Below, one piece after another: positions 49,552 to 59,162 of a DNA stretch of 64,000 nucleotides. The notes below the pieces were generated by a model. The model was not told the origin of the DNA, did not search any database, and saw only the letters and a program-made list of their open reading frames with translations. The translations under genes and the position numbers were made by a program. The stretch is from Arcobacteraceae bacterium (GTDB lineage Bacteria > Campylobacterota > Campylobacteria > Campylobacterales > Arcobacteraceae): assembly GCA_028375605.1 (NCBI GenBank), contig JAONGR010000001.1:124001-188000 (forward strand), given 5' to 3'. The stretch's first letter is position 1; each line of letters begins with the position of its first letter.

Positions 49552-50376
49552 TTAATCAAATTTCATAGAAAAATCAAGCCATGTGGCTTGATGAATTATA
49601 CTACCACTACTAATAGCATTTATCCCTGTATCTAAATACGATTCTATTGTTTCTTGAGTAATGTTTCCACTAGCTTCTAATAATATATGAGGGTACTTAT
49701 CATCTCTAAAAGCTGATACTTCCTTAATCTCATTAGGTGTCATATTATCACACATAATAATATCAGCACCCGCATGCATAGCTTCTTGAACCTGCGCAAA
49801 TGTTTCACATTCAATTTCTATTTTCGTAACCCATGATATTCTTTTTCTTGCTTTTTTTACAAACTCTTCTAAATTATCTATTGTTTTAAGATGAGTATCT
49901 TTTAACATTAAACAATCATCAAGTCCTAGTCTATGATTTATCGCACCACCAACTCGACTTGCATATTTCTCAAAATTTCTAAGCTGTGGTCTTGTTTTTC
50001 GAGTATCCAGTAATACAACTTGACTATCTTTTAAAAGTTTTGCATAAGAGTTAGCACTAGTAGCAATTCCTGAAGCATGTTGTAATAAATTTAAAAATGT
50101 TCTTTCACTACTAAGTAATACTGATGCCTTCCCTTCAAGTTCAGCAATAACATCACCTTTGTAAACATTTTCACCATCTTTAATCAAAAATTTACAATCA
50201 AATTTTTCAGCACGAGCTAATACTCTGGCATATTTTACACCTGCTAACACACCATCATCTTTCGCTATAACACGCGCTGTAAATCTTCCTTTGGGAGCTA
50301 TATCAAAAAATAAATCTCCTCTACCATTATCTTCAACAATAGCATTTTTTACAAATTTTCTTATATTAATACCCAT
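49552..50376 (-). CDS. nadC: Nicotinate-nucleotide pyrophosphorylase (quinolinate PRTase)
   Basis: LLDTRKTRPQLRNFEKYASRVGGAINHRLGLDDCLMLKDTH. Confidence 0.95.
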   Translation of the reverse strand: MGINIRKFVKNAIVEDNGRGDLFFDIAPKGRFTARVIAKDDGVLAGVKYARVLARAEKFDCKFLIKDGENVYKGDVIAELEGKASVLLSSERTFLNLLQHASGIATSANSYAKLLKDSQVVLLDTRKTRPQLRNFEKYASRVGGAINHRLGLDDCLMLKDTHLKTIDNLEEFVKKARKRISWVTKIEIECETFAQVQEAMHAGADIIMCDNMTPNEIKEVSAFRDDKYPHILLEASGNITQETIESYLDTGINAISSGSIIHQATWLDFSMKFD

Positions 50377-50378
50377 AA

Positions 50379-51371
50379 CTATACCTCAAACATTCTATTT
50401 AATGCAATTTTTGCATATTTTTCTGTTTCTTCTGGAATAATAATTTCATTCATATAACTTCCATCTTTAATTGAAAGTAACGTATTATATAAATCTTCTA
50501 TTACTGTTTCATTCATTGTTGGACATTCAGGTTTTGTGGAGCTTAATACATATGTATTTTTAGGACGAAGTCTATTTACCATATTATATTCTGTTCCAAC
50601 CACAACCTTTTGATCAGGAGATATCTCATTAGTTATATAATTAATAAGTTGAGAAGTTGAACCAGAGAAATCAGCTTTAGCGACAATAGCAGGATCACAC
50701 TCAGGATGAACTGCAACTAAAATATCAGGATATTTTTCTCTATAAAAATCTATATCATCAGTAGTAAAAAGCTGATGAACTGAACAAAAACCATTAAAAC
50801 AAATGATATCCGAATTTATTACATCTTCTATTTCATCAATCCCAACAACTGACGATTTTAGTTTCATTTGATTTGCAAAATTTTGTCCTAAACAACGATC
50901 AGGAACAAAAAATATTTTTTTACCACTTTCTAAACCTTTAGTAATAATCTTAAATGCATTTGAACTAGTACAAACATATCCACCCATTTTTCCAACTTCT
51001 GCTTTTACTTCAGCAGAAGAATTAATATATGTAATAGGCAAAATATCTTCATTTGCTAATCCAGCTTCATTTAAAGTTTTTAAATTTTCTTTAAAATATT
51101 GTACATCAATCATTTTAGCCATCGCACAACAGGCAATCTTAGGCATCATAACTCTTTTTTCAGGGGCAAGTACTTTTAAGCTTTGTCCCATAAATCCAAC
51201 TCCACAGAAAATAATATTCTTTTGTGGTGCTGCCATACCTCTTTTTGCAAGCTCTAAACTATCACCCGTAATATCTGCCATGTCAAAAACTTCATCTTTT
51301 TGATAAAAGTGTGCAACTATAGCAACATCAAGTTCTTGTTTTAACTTTTCAATCTCTTCTTTAAAATTCAT
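50379..51371 (-). CDS. nadA: Quinolinate synthase
   Basis: VAHFYQKDEVFDMADITGDSLELAKRG; NSSAEVKAEVG; FVPDRCLGQN; HPECDPAIV. Confidence 0.95.
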   Translation of the reverse strand: MNFKEEIEKLKQELDVAIVAHFYQKDEVFDMADITGDSLELAKRGMAAPQKNIIFCGVGFMGQSLKVLAPEKRVMMPKIACCAMAKMIDVQYFKENLKTLNEAGLANEDILPITYINSSAEVKAEVGKMGGYVCTSSNAFKIITKGLESGKKIFFVPDRCLGQNFANQMKLKSSVVGIDEIEDVINSDIICFNGFCSVHQLFTTDDIDFYREKYPDILVAVHPECDPAIVAKADFSGSTSQLINYITNEISPDQKVVVGTEYNMVNRLRPKNTYVLSSTKPECPTMNETVIEDLYNTLLSIKDGSYMNEIIIPEETEKYAKIALNRMFEV

Positions 51372-51552
51372 CTATTTTATTTCCTAAACTTTTCTATATA
51401 CGTAAATATATCAAATTCTTAGTTATATATAGATATTTTTTATACCAATTTACCTTAAATTGATTGATTATTGCAAAATTTTTATAATATAATGTTAATT
51501 ATGAATAAAACTATATTTAGATAAAATACAGCAATTAACAAAAAGGAATTTT

Positions 51553-52176
51553 ATGGACTTTTTTACAAATCCAAATATTATATTTTATATTTTAGCTTAT
51601 TTAATTGGATCAATTCCATTTGGATTATTACTTGCAAAAAAATATGCAGGTGTAAATGTACAAGAATCAGGTAGTAAAAGTATTGGAGCTACAAATGTTT
51701 TAAGAGTTGTTAAACAAACAAATCCAGCTTTAGCAAAAAAACTTGGTATTGCAACAGTATTGTTAGATGCAGTAAAAGGGGCTGTCGTTATTGGCATTGC
51801 CATGGCGTATGGAATGAGTATAGAGACATTATGGGCTATTTCCGTTATTAGTGTACTTGGTCATTGTTATAGTGTTTATTTAGGATTTGAGGGTGGTAAA
51901 GGTGTGGCTACTGGACTTGGTGTATTTTTAGTTCTAATTCCTATTCCTACAATTATAGGCGCACTCGTATGGGGATTTTGTGCGAAGGTATTAAAAATAT
52001 CTTCTATCTCTTCGCTTTTAGGACTAATAGGTGTTGTTATATCTGCCATAGTATTAAATAATGGATTAGAAATAGAATCAAATGCACCTATGTATATCAT
52101 TACTTTTATTATTTTTTATAAACATATACCAAATATTATGAGACTTGTAAAAGGTGAAGAGGCAAAGGTTGCTTAG
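51553..52176 (+). CDS. plsY: Glycerol-3-phosphate acyltransferase PlsY
   Basis: AYLIGSIPFGLLLAKKYAGVNVQESGSKSIGATNVLR; GHCYSVYLGFEGGKGVATGLG. Confidence 0.95.
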   Translation: MDFFTNPNIIFYILAYLIGSIPFGLLLAKKYAGVNVQESGSKSIGATNVLRVVKQTNPALAKKLGIATVLLDAVKGAVVIGIAMAYGMSIETLWAISVISVLGHCYSVYLGFEGGKGVATGLGVFLVLIPIPTIIGALVWGFCAKVLKISSISSLLGLIGVVISAIVLNNGLEIESNAPMYIITFIIFYKHIPNIMRLVKGEEAKVA

Positions 52177-52189
52177 TTCATCTAAAAAT

Positions 52190-52507
52190 ATGAAAGTGTC
52201 TATAGATAGTTTAACATTTAAAACTATCATAGGTATTTTACCATTTGAAAGAGTGACAAAACAAAAAGTTGTTTTAGATATATCTTTTACTTATAAATTT
52301 GTCAAAGGTCAAAAAGATTTTATAGATTATAGTCATGTAGCTAATATGGCAAAAATGATTATGAAAAAAGAAAAATTTTTACTTATTGAAGATGCAATTA
52401 TCTATTTGGATAGGGCTTTATCTTCAGAATTTCCTATCAAAAAACTAAAAATAAAAGTTACAAAACCAGACATTTTAAAGAACTGTACAGTAAGTGTTTC
52501 AGGCTAA
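52190..52507 (+). CDS. folB: Dihydroneopterin aldolase (FolB)
   Basis: VSIDSLTFKTIIGILPFERVTKQKVVLDISF; ORF is 52154..52507 but the Met at 52190 is the more plausible start because it lies beyond the plsY stop. Confidence 0.85.
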   Translation: MKVSIDSLTFKTIIGILPFERVTKQKVVLDISFTYKFVKGQKDFIDYSHVANMAKMIMKKEKFLLIEDAIIYLDRALSSEFPIKKLKIKVTKPDILKNCTVSVSG

Positions 52508-52872
52508 GAAACCTTTTCTCGATTAAAATAAACCATATTTGAAGCAACATCTCTTTTAATAAAATACCAAGTATCATCTCTTTTGATAAGTTCTTGACAA
52601 ACCAATAATCCAACGAATTGAGCAGAATAACAATCATCACTAGAACAGGCTTGGGTATAAGCTTCATTCCAAAGACTATGTCGCCAGTCTAGTTTAGGAA
52701 TAATTCTTTTTACAACTAACTTTTCATCGATTTTTTTTGTATTATCAATAAAATCATGAACTACTTCTAACATATGAGTATATGCTTCATCAGATAATCT
52801 TTTTTTACAGATCTCAAAATAGTCATGATGCCAAACTTCTTCAATAAGTGTTTCGTTAATATTTCTTACCAT
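52504..52872 (-). CDS. Hypothetical protein
   Basis: 122 aa ORF with a normal start, no recognised domain; longer than its overlapping antisense/alternate ORF. Confidence 0.55.
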   Translation of the reverse strand: MVRNINETLIEEVWHHDYFEICKKRLSDEAYTHMLEVVHDFIDNTKKIDEKLVVKRIIPKLDWRHSLWNEAYTQACSSDDCYSAQFVGLLVCQELIKRDDTWYFIKRDVASNMVYFNREKVS

Positions 52873-52999
52873 ATTTAAATTTTTCCTTCTTCTATATTTT
52901 TATAAAAATTATTATTAAGTATATACCAGATTTGAAGTTATTCGTATATATTTCTGTATAATAATTAATCATTAAATATACAGTGAATTAGTAGAGATA

Positions 53000-53632
53000 C
53001 TAAATCAAGTCTAAAAAATCACTCTTGTAAATCAAAATTTCTTTTGATTTTTTATTGTAAATAAATCTTTTATCGGATTGTTTTACTTTATCAAGAATAA
53101 TACTTTTTATTTGAGCATCTGATTTATTATGGTTTTTCATAAAAACAAAAAATTCTTTTATATCCATAAATTCCATCCCTACAGAAGTGTCGGATACAGA
53201 TTCATTGGATTTGTTTATTTGAGTTGTTTCTTGATGATCAAGCTTATATATATTTCGCATCTCATTAAATGCACTCTTTAGGAGATCTACTTCACTTTGA
53301 AATACTTTTAACACTTGTGTTTGATTTTTATCTAAACGATGAATTTCACTTGTGTATTGTTTTTTCATAAATTTAATTGTTTTTTTTAAAAGATGAATTT
53401 GTTCATCTTTTGAACTAATAATCTTTTCTTCTAAATATTTATAATCGTTTGTTTGAGAGGTTAGAGGAGAAGAGATTTGTTTTGTATTTGTTTGAGTAGT
53501 ATCAACATACACAAATATTTTACCATCTCTTTTAATAGATTCAAGTTGCCCTTTTTTTATACGGTAATGTATCCCTTGAAGAGATAATCCTAAAAGTTGT
53601 GCGGCCTCACTACTTGAAACTAATTTTTTCAA
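53000..53632 (-). CDS. Helix-turn-helix (MerR/excisionase-like) DNA-binding protein with coiled coil
   Basis: N-terminal SSSEAAQLLGLSLQGIHYRIKKGQLESIKRDGKIFVYVD; central coiled coil. Confidence 0.65.
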   Translation of the reverse strand: MKKLVSSSEAAQLLGLSLQGIHYRIKKGQLESIKRDGKIFVYVDTTQTNTKQISSPLTSQTNDYKYLEEKIISSKDEQIHLLKKTIKFMKKQYTSEIHRLDKNQTQVLKVFQSEVDLLKSAFNEMRNIYKLDHQETTQINKSNESVSDTSVGMEFMDIKEFFVFMKNHNKSDAQIKSIILDKVKQSDKRFIYNKKSKEILIYKSDFLDLI

Positions 53633-53644
53633 AATTTAAATTTC

Positions 53645-54025
53645 CTACTTATTATCTTCACTATCTACAGTGATAACTGTGTGAACATTACCTCGAGGAT
53701 TATAGTCAGCAATTATTTTCATTTTTTTAGGTTGTAGATTTTTATATAACACATCATATATTTCATTTGCGCTATTTTCATGAGATATATGTCTGTACAT
53801 AAAAGAATTAATATATAATTTAATCGCTTTTAATTCTACAACTTTATCACTTGGAACATACTCTAATTTAATAGTAGCAAAATCTGGATATCCGCTTCTA
53901 GGACATAAACACATAAATTCTGGTAAATCAATATTTATAGTATAATTTTTTTCATTTTGATTTGGCCAATAATTTTCACTAGCATTTATATCGAATTCTC
54001 GAATTTCTTTTTCACCATATTTCAT
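53645..54025 (-). CDS. queF: NADPH-dependent 7-cyano-7-deazaguanine reductase QueF
   Basis: FMCLCPRSGYPDFATIKLEYVPSDKVVELKAIKLYINSFMYRHISHENSANEI. Confidence 0.94.
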   Translation of the reverse strand: MKYGEKEIREFDINASENYWPNQNEKNYTINIDLPEFMCLCPRSGYPDFATIKLEYVPSDKVVELKAIKLYINSFMYRHISHENSANEIYDVLYKNLQPKKMKIIADYNPRGNVHTVITVDSEDNK

Positions 54026-54111
54026 ACAATATTCCCTTTATTATCTACTTTTAAGTTCATTATACAAAAAATTATGTTAAATTCACTTAATTATAAGAGA
54101 AGAGGTTTTCA

Positions 54112-55725
54112 ATGGATATATTGACAATGATTGTTGCCATATTATTTTTATCACTAGTATTAAGTCTAATCCTAAAAAAGATCAATGTATCTCCTATTGT
54201 GGGGTATATATTCACTGGTGTTATTGTTGCTTATTTTATCGACCAATCACATCTAAATCAAGATAATATTGCACATATTGCTGAATTTGGTATTGTTTTT
54301 TTAATGTTTACGATTGGACTTGAGTTTTCACTTCCACACCTTAAACAGATGAAAAAAGAAGTATTTGTATTTGGTGCTTTACAAGTTGGATTAACTACAA
54401 TCATATTCACATATATTTCAAATATAGTATTTAGTCTCGATATGAAAACATCTATTATTATAGGTTCAGCATTAGCTTTATCTTCAACTGCAATAGTTTT
54501 AAAAACACTTAATGAAAATGGAGATATTCATAGACCCTATGGAAGGAATAGTGTTGGAATTTTAATCTTTCAAGATTTAGCTGTAATCCCTATTTTATTG
54601 ATGATAACAATACTTGCAGATTCTTCAGTATCCTTGGATGAAATACTTTTAAATACTTTTTATTCTGCCATTATAGTTGGTATTATTTTATTTATTTTAG
54701 GAAAATATTTAACAGAGTTATTTTTAGCCTATGTTGTAGATACAAAAATAGAAGAATTATTTATTTTATCTATTATTCTTATTGTTTTAAGTTCAGCGCT
54801 ACTTGCTCATACTTTTGGATTTTCTTACTCACTTGGTGCATTTATAGCGGGTATGCTAATAGCTGAAACAAAATATAAATTTCAAATTGAAGCAGACCTT
54901 GTTCCTTTTAGAGATATTTTATTAGGTGTATTTTTTATATCTGTAGGGATGCAAGTAAACTTTACGACAGTAATTGATAATTTTTTCACTATTGTTTTCC
55001 TTACTGCAGCCATTTTAGCAATTAAAGTAATTATAATTTTCACTATTTTAAAGTTTTTCAATAAAGCAAGTAGAGCTTTTAAAACAGCACTTACATTAGC
55101 ACAAGTAGGGGAGTTTTCCTTTGCAGTATTAGCACTTGCGAGTTCAAATCATTTACTCGATGGACAACTAAATCAAATTATGATATCTGTCGTTATTTTA
55201 TCCTTATTATTTACATCTTTAGTGATACGTCATGTTAGACGTTTTGTTAAACTTTTTAATAAAGAAGAAAAAGACATTATAGAAGAACCTGTAATGACAA
55301 ATGCAGGAATAAAAGATCATATTATTGTTTGTGGATATTCATTATTGGGTCAGAAAATTGTAAAAAAACTCAAAGCAGTTGGGATTAATTATGTTGCAAT
55401 TGAACATGAACGACAGCATGTAAAAGAAGGTCATGAAAAAGGTGATATAGTATTTTTTGGAAATGCAGCATCAAAAACAATGCTAAATTCACTCTTCATT
55501 AAAGATGCGATAGGTGTAATTATAGCAATTGATAACGATGAAAAAATAAGATTAATTACACAAACAATTAAAAATATAGACCCAAATATTAAAGTAACGG
55601 TAAAAATCTCTCACGAATCACAATTTGATGATTTTGCAGATTTAAATATAGATGCATTTGTGCATGAATATGAACTTGTAGCAAGAAGACTAATTGAAAA
55701 AGCTACTAAATGTAAATTAAAATAA
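54112..55725 (+). CDS. KefB-type cation:proton antiporter with RCK/TrkA-N domain
   Basis: Na+/H+ exchanger fold (GIVFLMFTIGLEFSLPHLKQMKKEVFVFG) plus HIIVCGYSLLGQKIVKKL...FGNAA TrkA-N. Confidence 0.9.
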   Translation: MDILTMIVAILFLSLVLSLILKKINVSPIVGYIFTGVIVAYFIDQSHLNQDNIAHIAEFGIVFLMFTIGLEFSLPHLKQMKKEVFVFGALQVGLTTIIFTYISNIVFSLDMKTSIIIGSALALSSTAIVLKTLNENGDIHRPYGRNSVGILIFQDLAVIPILLMITILADSSVSLDEILLNTFYSAIIVGIILFILGKYLTELFLAYVVDTKIEELFILSIILIVLSSALLAHTFGFSYSLGAFIAGMLIAETKYKFQIEADLVPFRDILLGVFFISVGMQVNFTTVIDNFFTIVFLTAAILAIKVIIIFTILKFFNKASRAFKTALTLAQVGEFSFAVLALASSNHLLDGQLNQIMISVVILSLLFTSLVIRHVRRFVKLFNKEEKDIIEEPVMTNAGIKDHIIVCGYSLLGQKIVKKLKAVGINYVAIEHERQHVKEGHEKGDIVFFGNAASKTMLNSLFIKDAIGVIIAIDNDEKIRLITQTIKNIDPNIKVTVKISHESQFDDFADLNIDAFVHEYELVARRLIEKATKCKLK

Positions 55726-55739
55726 AGGTATTATTATAA

Positions 55740-56036
55740 ATGGCAAGTTATAAATATGATTTAGAACACGACTACGAACTAGAAGAACCAAAAAAGTATA
55801 AAGTATTATTACTAAATGATGATTTTTCAACTATGGAATTTGTAATAGAAATATTGACAAAAGTATTTAGAAAATCTATTGAAGAATCTGAAAAGATTAT
55901 GCTGGATGTTCACAACAATGGAAAAGCAATATGTGGTATCTATACAAAAGAGATTGCATTAACAAAAGTTTCTCAAGTCAAAACAATGGCTAGAAAAGCA
56001 AAATATCCATTAAAAGCTATTGCAGAGGAGGAATAA
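55740..56036 (+). CDS. clpS: ATP-dependent Clp protease adaptor ClpS
   Basis: KYKVLLLNDDFSTMEFVIEILTKVFRKS...VHNNGKAICGIYTKEIA. Confidence 0.95.
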   Translation: MASYKYDLEHDYELEEPKKYKVLLLNDDFSTMEFVIEILTKVFRKSIEESEKIMLDVHNNGKAICGIYTKEIALTKVSQVKTMARKAKYPLKAIAEEE

Positions 56037-56039
56037 AAC

Positions 56040-58292
56040 ATGATAAGTCAAAGCCTACAAAAAGTATTTACTGATGCGGTTAACTATGCTCGAGCAAATC
56101 ACCACGAATATATAACTATAGAACATATCTTTGTATATCTACTTAAAGCAGACTCAATTGCTAGTTTATTAAAAGAGATGCAAATGGATGTTGATTTGTT
56201 ATATACTCAATTAAAAGAATACATTCTTAAAAATACTCCAAAATACCCAGAAGGTCTTATAAATGAAGATCCTTTAGAAACAGTAACATTAACTCATACT
56301 ATTGAACAAATGGTATCACACTCATCATTATCTGGAAAATCAGAATCAACTGTTGAAGATATGTTTGTATATATTTTAAAAGATGAAAAAGCATACTGCA
56401 CATATTTACTGCAACAACAAGGATTAGAAAGAATAGATATTTTAGAAGAGATTAGTCATGGAGAATCATCTTCAGAAGATGAAGAATTTGATGAAGAAGA
56501 GTTCCAAAAATTAGAAAAAAAGAAACTAAAAGAAGAAACTCCATTAGAACAAAATAGTGTTGAATTAGTAGAAATTGCATTAGATGGAAAAATTGATCCA
56601 GTTATAAATAGAGGAAAAGAGATTAATAGAGTTATTGAGATTTTAGCTCGTCGTAAAAAAAATAATCCTATTTTATTAGGGGAAACAGGTGTAGGTAAAA
56701 CTGCAATCGCTGAAGGTCTCGCTCTTGCTATTGCAAACAATGAAGTACCAGAGTTTTTAACAGATGCAAAAGTATATTCTCTTGATATGGGTTCTATGCT
56801 AGCTGGTACTAAATATCGTGGTGATTTTGAAAAAAAATTAAAAGCTGTTTTAAAAGAAGTAAGTAAAAAGAAAAATGCTGTTTTATTTATAGATGAGATA
56901 CATACTGTTGTGGGAGCTGGTGCCGTTGGTGGTAGTACAATGGATGCTTCAAATATTTTAAAACCAATGCTAAGTAGTGGAAAATTAAGAGTTATTGGAG
57001 CGACAACTTACGAAGAGTACAGAAATGATTTTGGAAAAGACAAAGCATTTAGTAGACGTTTTGCCAAAGTTGAAGTCAATGAACCTTCAATTGAAGATTG
57101 TATTGTTATTCTTCAAGGACTCAAAGATAAATATGAAGAATTTCATGGAGTTACATACAGTGATGAGAGTTTAAAATTAGCAGTTGAATTAAGTAAAAAA
57201 TTTATTAATGATAGATTTTTACCTGATAGTGCAATTGATGTAATCGATGAAGTTGGTGCAACTATTAAACTAGAAAAGAAAAGTAAGAAAAAGATTAAAA
57301 TCTCTGCAAAAGATGTAGAAAAAACAATCTCTAATATTGCTCAAATTCCACCAAAAACTGCAACATCTTCTGATTTATCATTATTAAAAAAACTCCAAAC
57401 AAATCTTCAAAAAAGAGTTTTTGGTCAAGATGTAGCCATTGAAACTATTGTAAAAGCTATCAAAATTAATCGAGCAGGAATGGGAGTAGATAATAAACCA
57501 GTAGGAAGTTTCCTCTTTACAGGAAGTACTGGTGTAGGTAAAACAGAAGTAGCAAAAGAACTTTCACAAGTTATGGGTATCCACTTTGAAAGATTTGATA
57601 TGAGTGAATATGGTGAAGCACATACAGTAAGTCGTCTAATTGGAGCACCTGCTGGTTACGTAGGATATGAAAAGGGTGGTTTACTAACTGAGGCCATCAA
57701 AAAGCACCCTCATACAGTATTATTACTTGATGAAATAGAAAAAGCTCATCCAGATTTGATGAGTTTATTACTTCAAGTAATGGACAATGCAACGCTAACA
57801 GATAACAATGGGACAAAAGCAGATTTCCAAAATGTAATACTTATTATGACTTCAAACTTAGGTGCCACTCAAGCAAGTGTAATGGGGTTTGCAAAAGATG
57901 ATGGAGTAAATGAAGATAAAGCAGTGAAGAAGTTTTTTGCACCTGAGTTTAGAAATAGACTTGATGCTACAGTTAAATTTATCTCGTTAACGCAACCTAT
58001 TCTTATCAAAATTGTATCTAAATTTATACAAGACTTAGAAGATAGTTTATCTGATAAAAATATCAAAATCTCTCTTTCCATGAAAGCAAAAAAAGAGTTA
58101 GCAAGACTTGGATACGATAAACTGATGGGAGCACGTCCTTTACAAAGAGTAATAAGTGATAAAATTAAGATACCACTTACAGATGAAATTCTTTTTGGAG
58201 AACTCAAAAATGGTGGTAGTGTAAAAATCGATTTTGCAAAAGATGCATTTACCTTTATATACACAAAATTAGAAGTCAAAGAGAAAATCTAA
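56040..58292 (+). CDS. clpA: ATP-dependent Clp protease ATP-binding subunit ClpA
   Basis: Two AAA+ modules (ILLGETGVGKTAIAEGLA; FLFTGSTGVGKTEVAKELS), N-domain; downstream of clpS. Confidence 0.96.
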   Translation: MISQSLQKVFTDAVNYARANHHEYITIEHIFVYLLKADSIASLLKEMQMDVDLLYTQLKEYILKNTPKYPEGLINEDPLETVTLTHTIEQMVSHSSLSGKSESTVEDMFVYILKDEKAYCTYLLQQQGLERIDILEEISHGESSSEDEEFDEEEFQKLEKKKLKEETPLEQNSVELVEIALDGKIDPVINRGKEINRVIEILARRKKNNPILLGETGVGKTAIAEGLALAIANNEVPEFLTDAKVYSLDMGSMLAGTKYRGDFEKKLKAVLKEVSKKKNAVLFIDEIHTVVGAGAVGGSTMDASNILKPMLSSGKLRVIGATTYEEYRNDFGKDKAFSRRFAKVEVNEPSIEDCIVILQGLKDKYEEFHGVTYSDESLKLAVELSKKFINDRFLPDSAIDVIDEVGATIKLEKKSKKKIKISAKDVEKTISNIAQIPPKTATSSDLSLLKKLQTNLQKRVFGQDVAIETIVKAIKINRAGMGVDNKPVGSFLFTGSTGVGKTEVAKELSQVMGIHFERFDMSEYGEAHTVSRLIGAPAGYVGYEKGGLLTEAIKKHPHTVLLLDEIEKAHPDLMSLLLQVMDNATLTDNNGTKADFQNVILIMTSNLGATQASVMGFAKDDGVNEDKAVKKFFAPEFRNRLDATVKFISLTQPILIKIVSKFIQDLEDSLSDKNIKISLSMKAKKELARLGYDKLMGARPLQRVISDKIKIPLTDEILFGELKNGGSVKIDFAKDAFTFIYTKLEVKEKI

Positions 58293-58296
58293 ACTT

Positions 58297-59104
58297 CTAA
58301 TTTATAACTGTTCCTAGATTCCAAATAGGTAACATTATCGCTAAAATAAGCCACAACACGACCAATGATATTATAAAGATAAGCATTGGCTCGATTGAAG
58401 AAGAAAAGTTCTTCAAGCTTTTATGAAATTGCTTTTTATATTGTATTGTAATATCTGATAAAATTGTTTCATAATTATTTGTATTATCAGCTGTATTGAG
58501 CAACTTCATTGTTAAATTATCAAATAAATTACTTCTTTCAAATGATTCTGATATTGAAATGCCATTTTTTATATCAAGAAGAACTCTTTCCATCATTTTT
58601 TGCACATATAAATTATTAACTATATTTTTACTATTACTTATCGCTACTTGAAATTGATATTTAGATTTAACAATAATCGATAAAGATAGAAATAGCCTAT
58701 AAAAATAATACGACTGTATCATTTTGCTAAACAATGGTATTTTTAATAATAAGCTCTTATCATACATATATCTATATTTTTGAATCAACATAGATACTAG
58801 TACCATAAAAAATACGACAGATAAAGAGAGCACTAACCAATATTTTTCAAACATCTCTTGCATCGTAATTAATAAATATGTTGAAAATGGTATATCATCT
58901 TTTAATAAATTCAAAATTAGGTAATACATATATAAAAATCATACCTATAGAAATACAAAGTGAAGCCAATAAAATAATAGGATACCTCATCACTTCATTC
59001 AGCTTAGTACTACTATTTATATCTTCTTCCAATATCTCAACAAGAGAATATATTGATTCTTTTATATTTCCATTTTCAAACCAAGCTAGAATAATACTAA
59101 AAAC
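58297..59104 (-). pseudogene. Truncated and frameshifted GspF/PilC-type secretion inner-membrane protein
   Basis: ORF 58297..58929 looks like a GspF C-terminal half. Immediately upstream in another frame the minus strand reads VFSIILAWFENGNIKESIYSLVEILEEDINSSTKLNEVMRYPIILLASLCISIGMIFIYVLPNFEFIKR*. The two frames meet at an A4 run (58900-58903), and the upstream frame is closed by TAA at 59105-59107. Confidence 0.8.
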
Positions 59105-59162
59105 TTATCTAAATATTTTTAGAAGCTACTAACTATTACTTTATTAGTATAAATTTCAACAT

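Noticed and set aside
51597-52100. Minus-strand ORFs 51597..51803 and 51876..52100
   Set aside because: Antisense to plsY.
57869-58279. Minus-strand 136-aa ORF
   Set aside because: Antisense to the clpA C-terminus.
58878-59132. Plus-strand 84-aa ORF next to clpA
   Set aside because: Covers the gspF pseudogene in antisense; the minus strand gives a recognisable GspF segment while this frame gives nothing.
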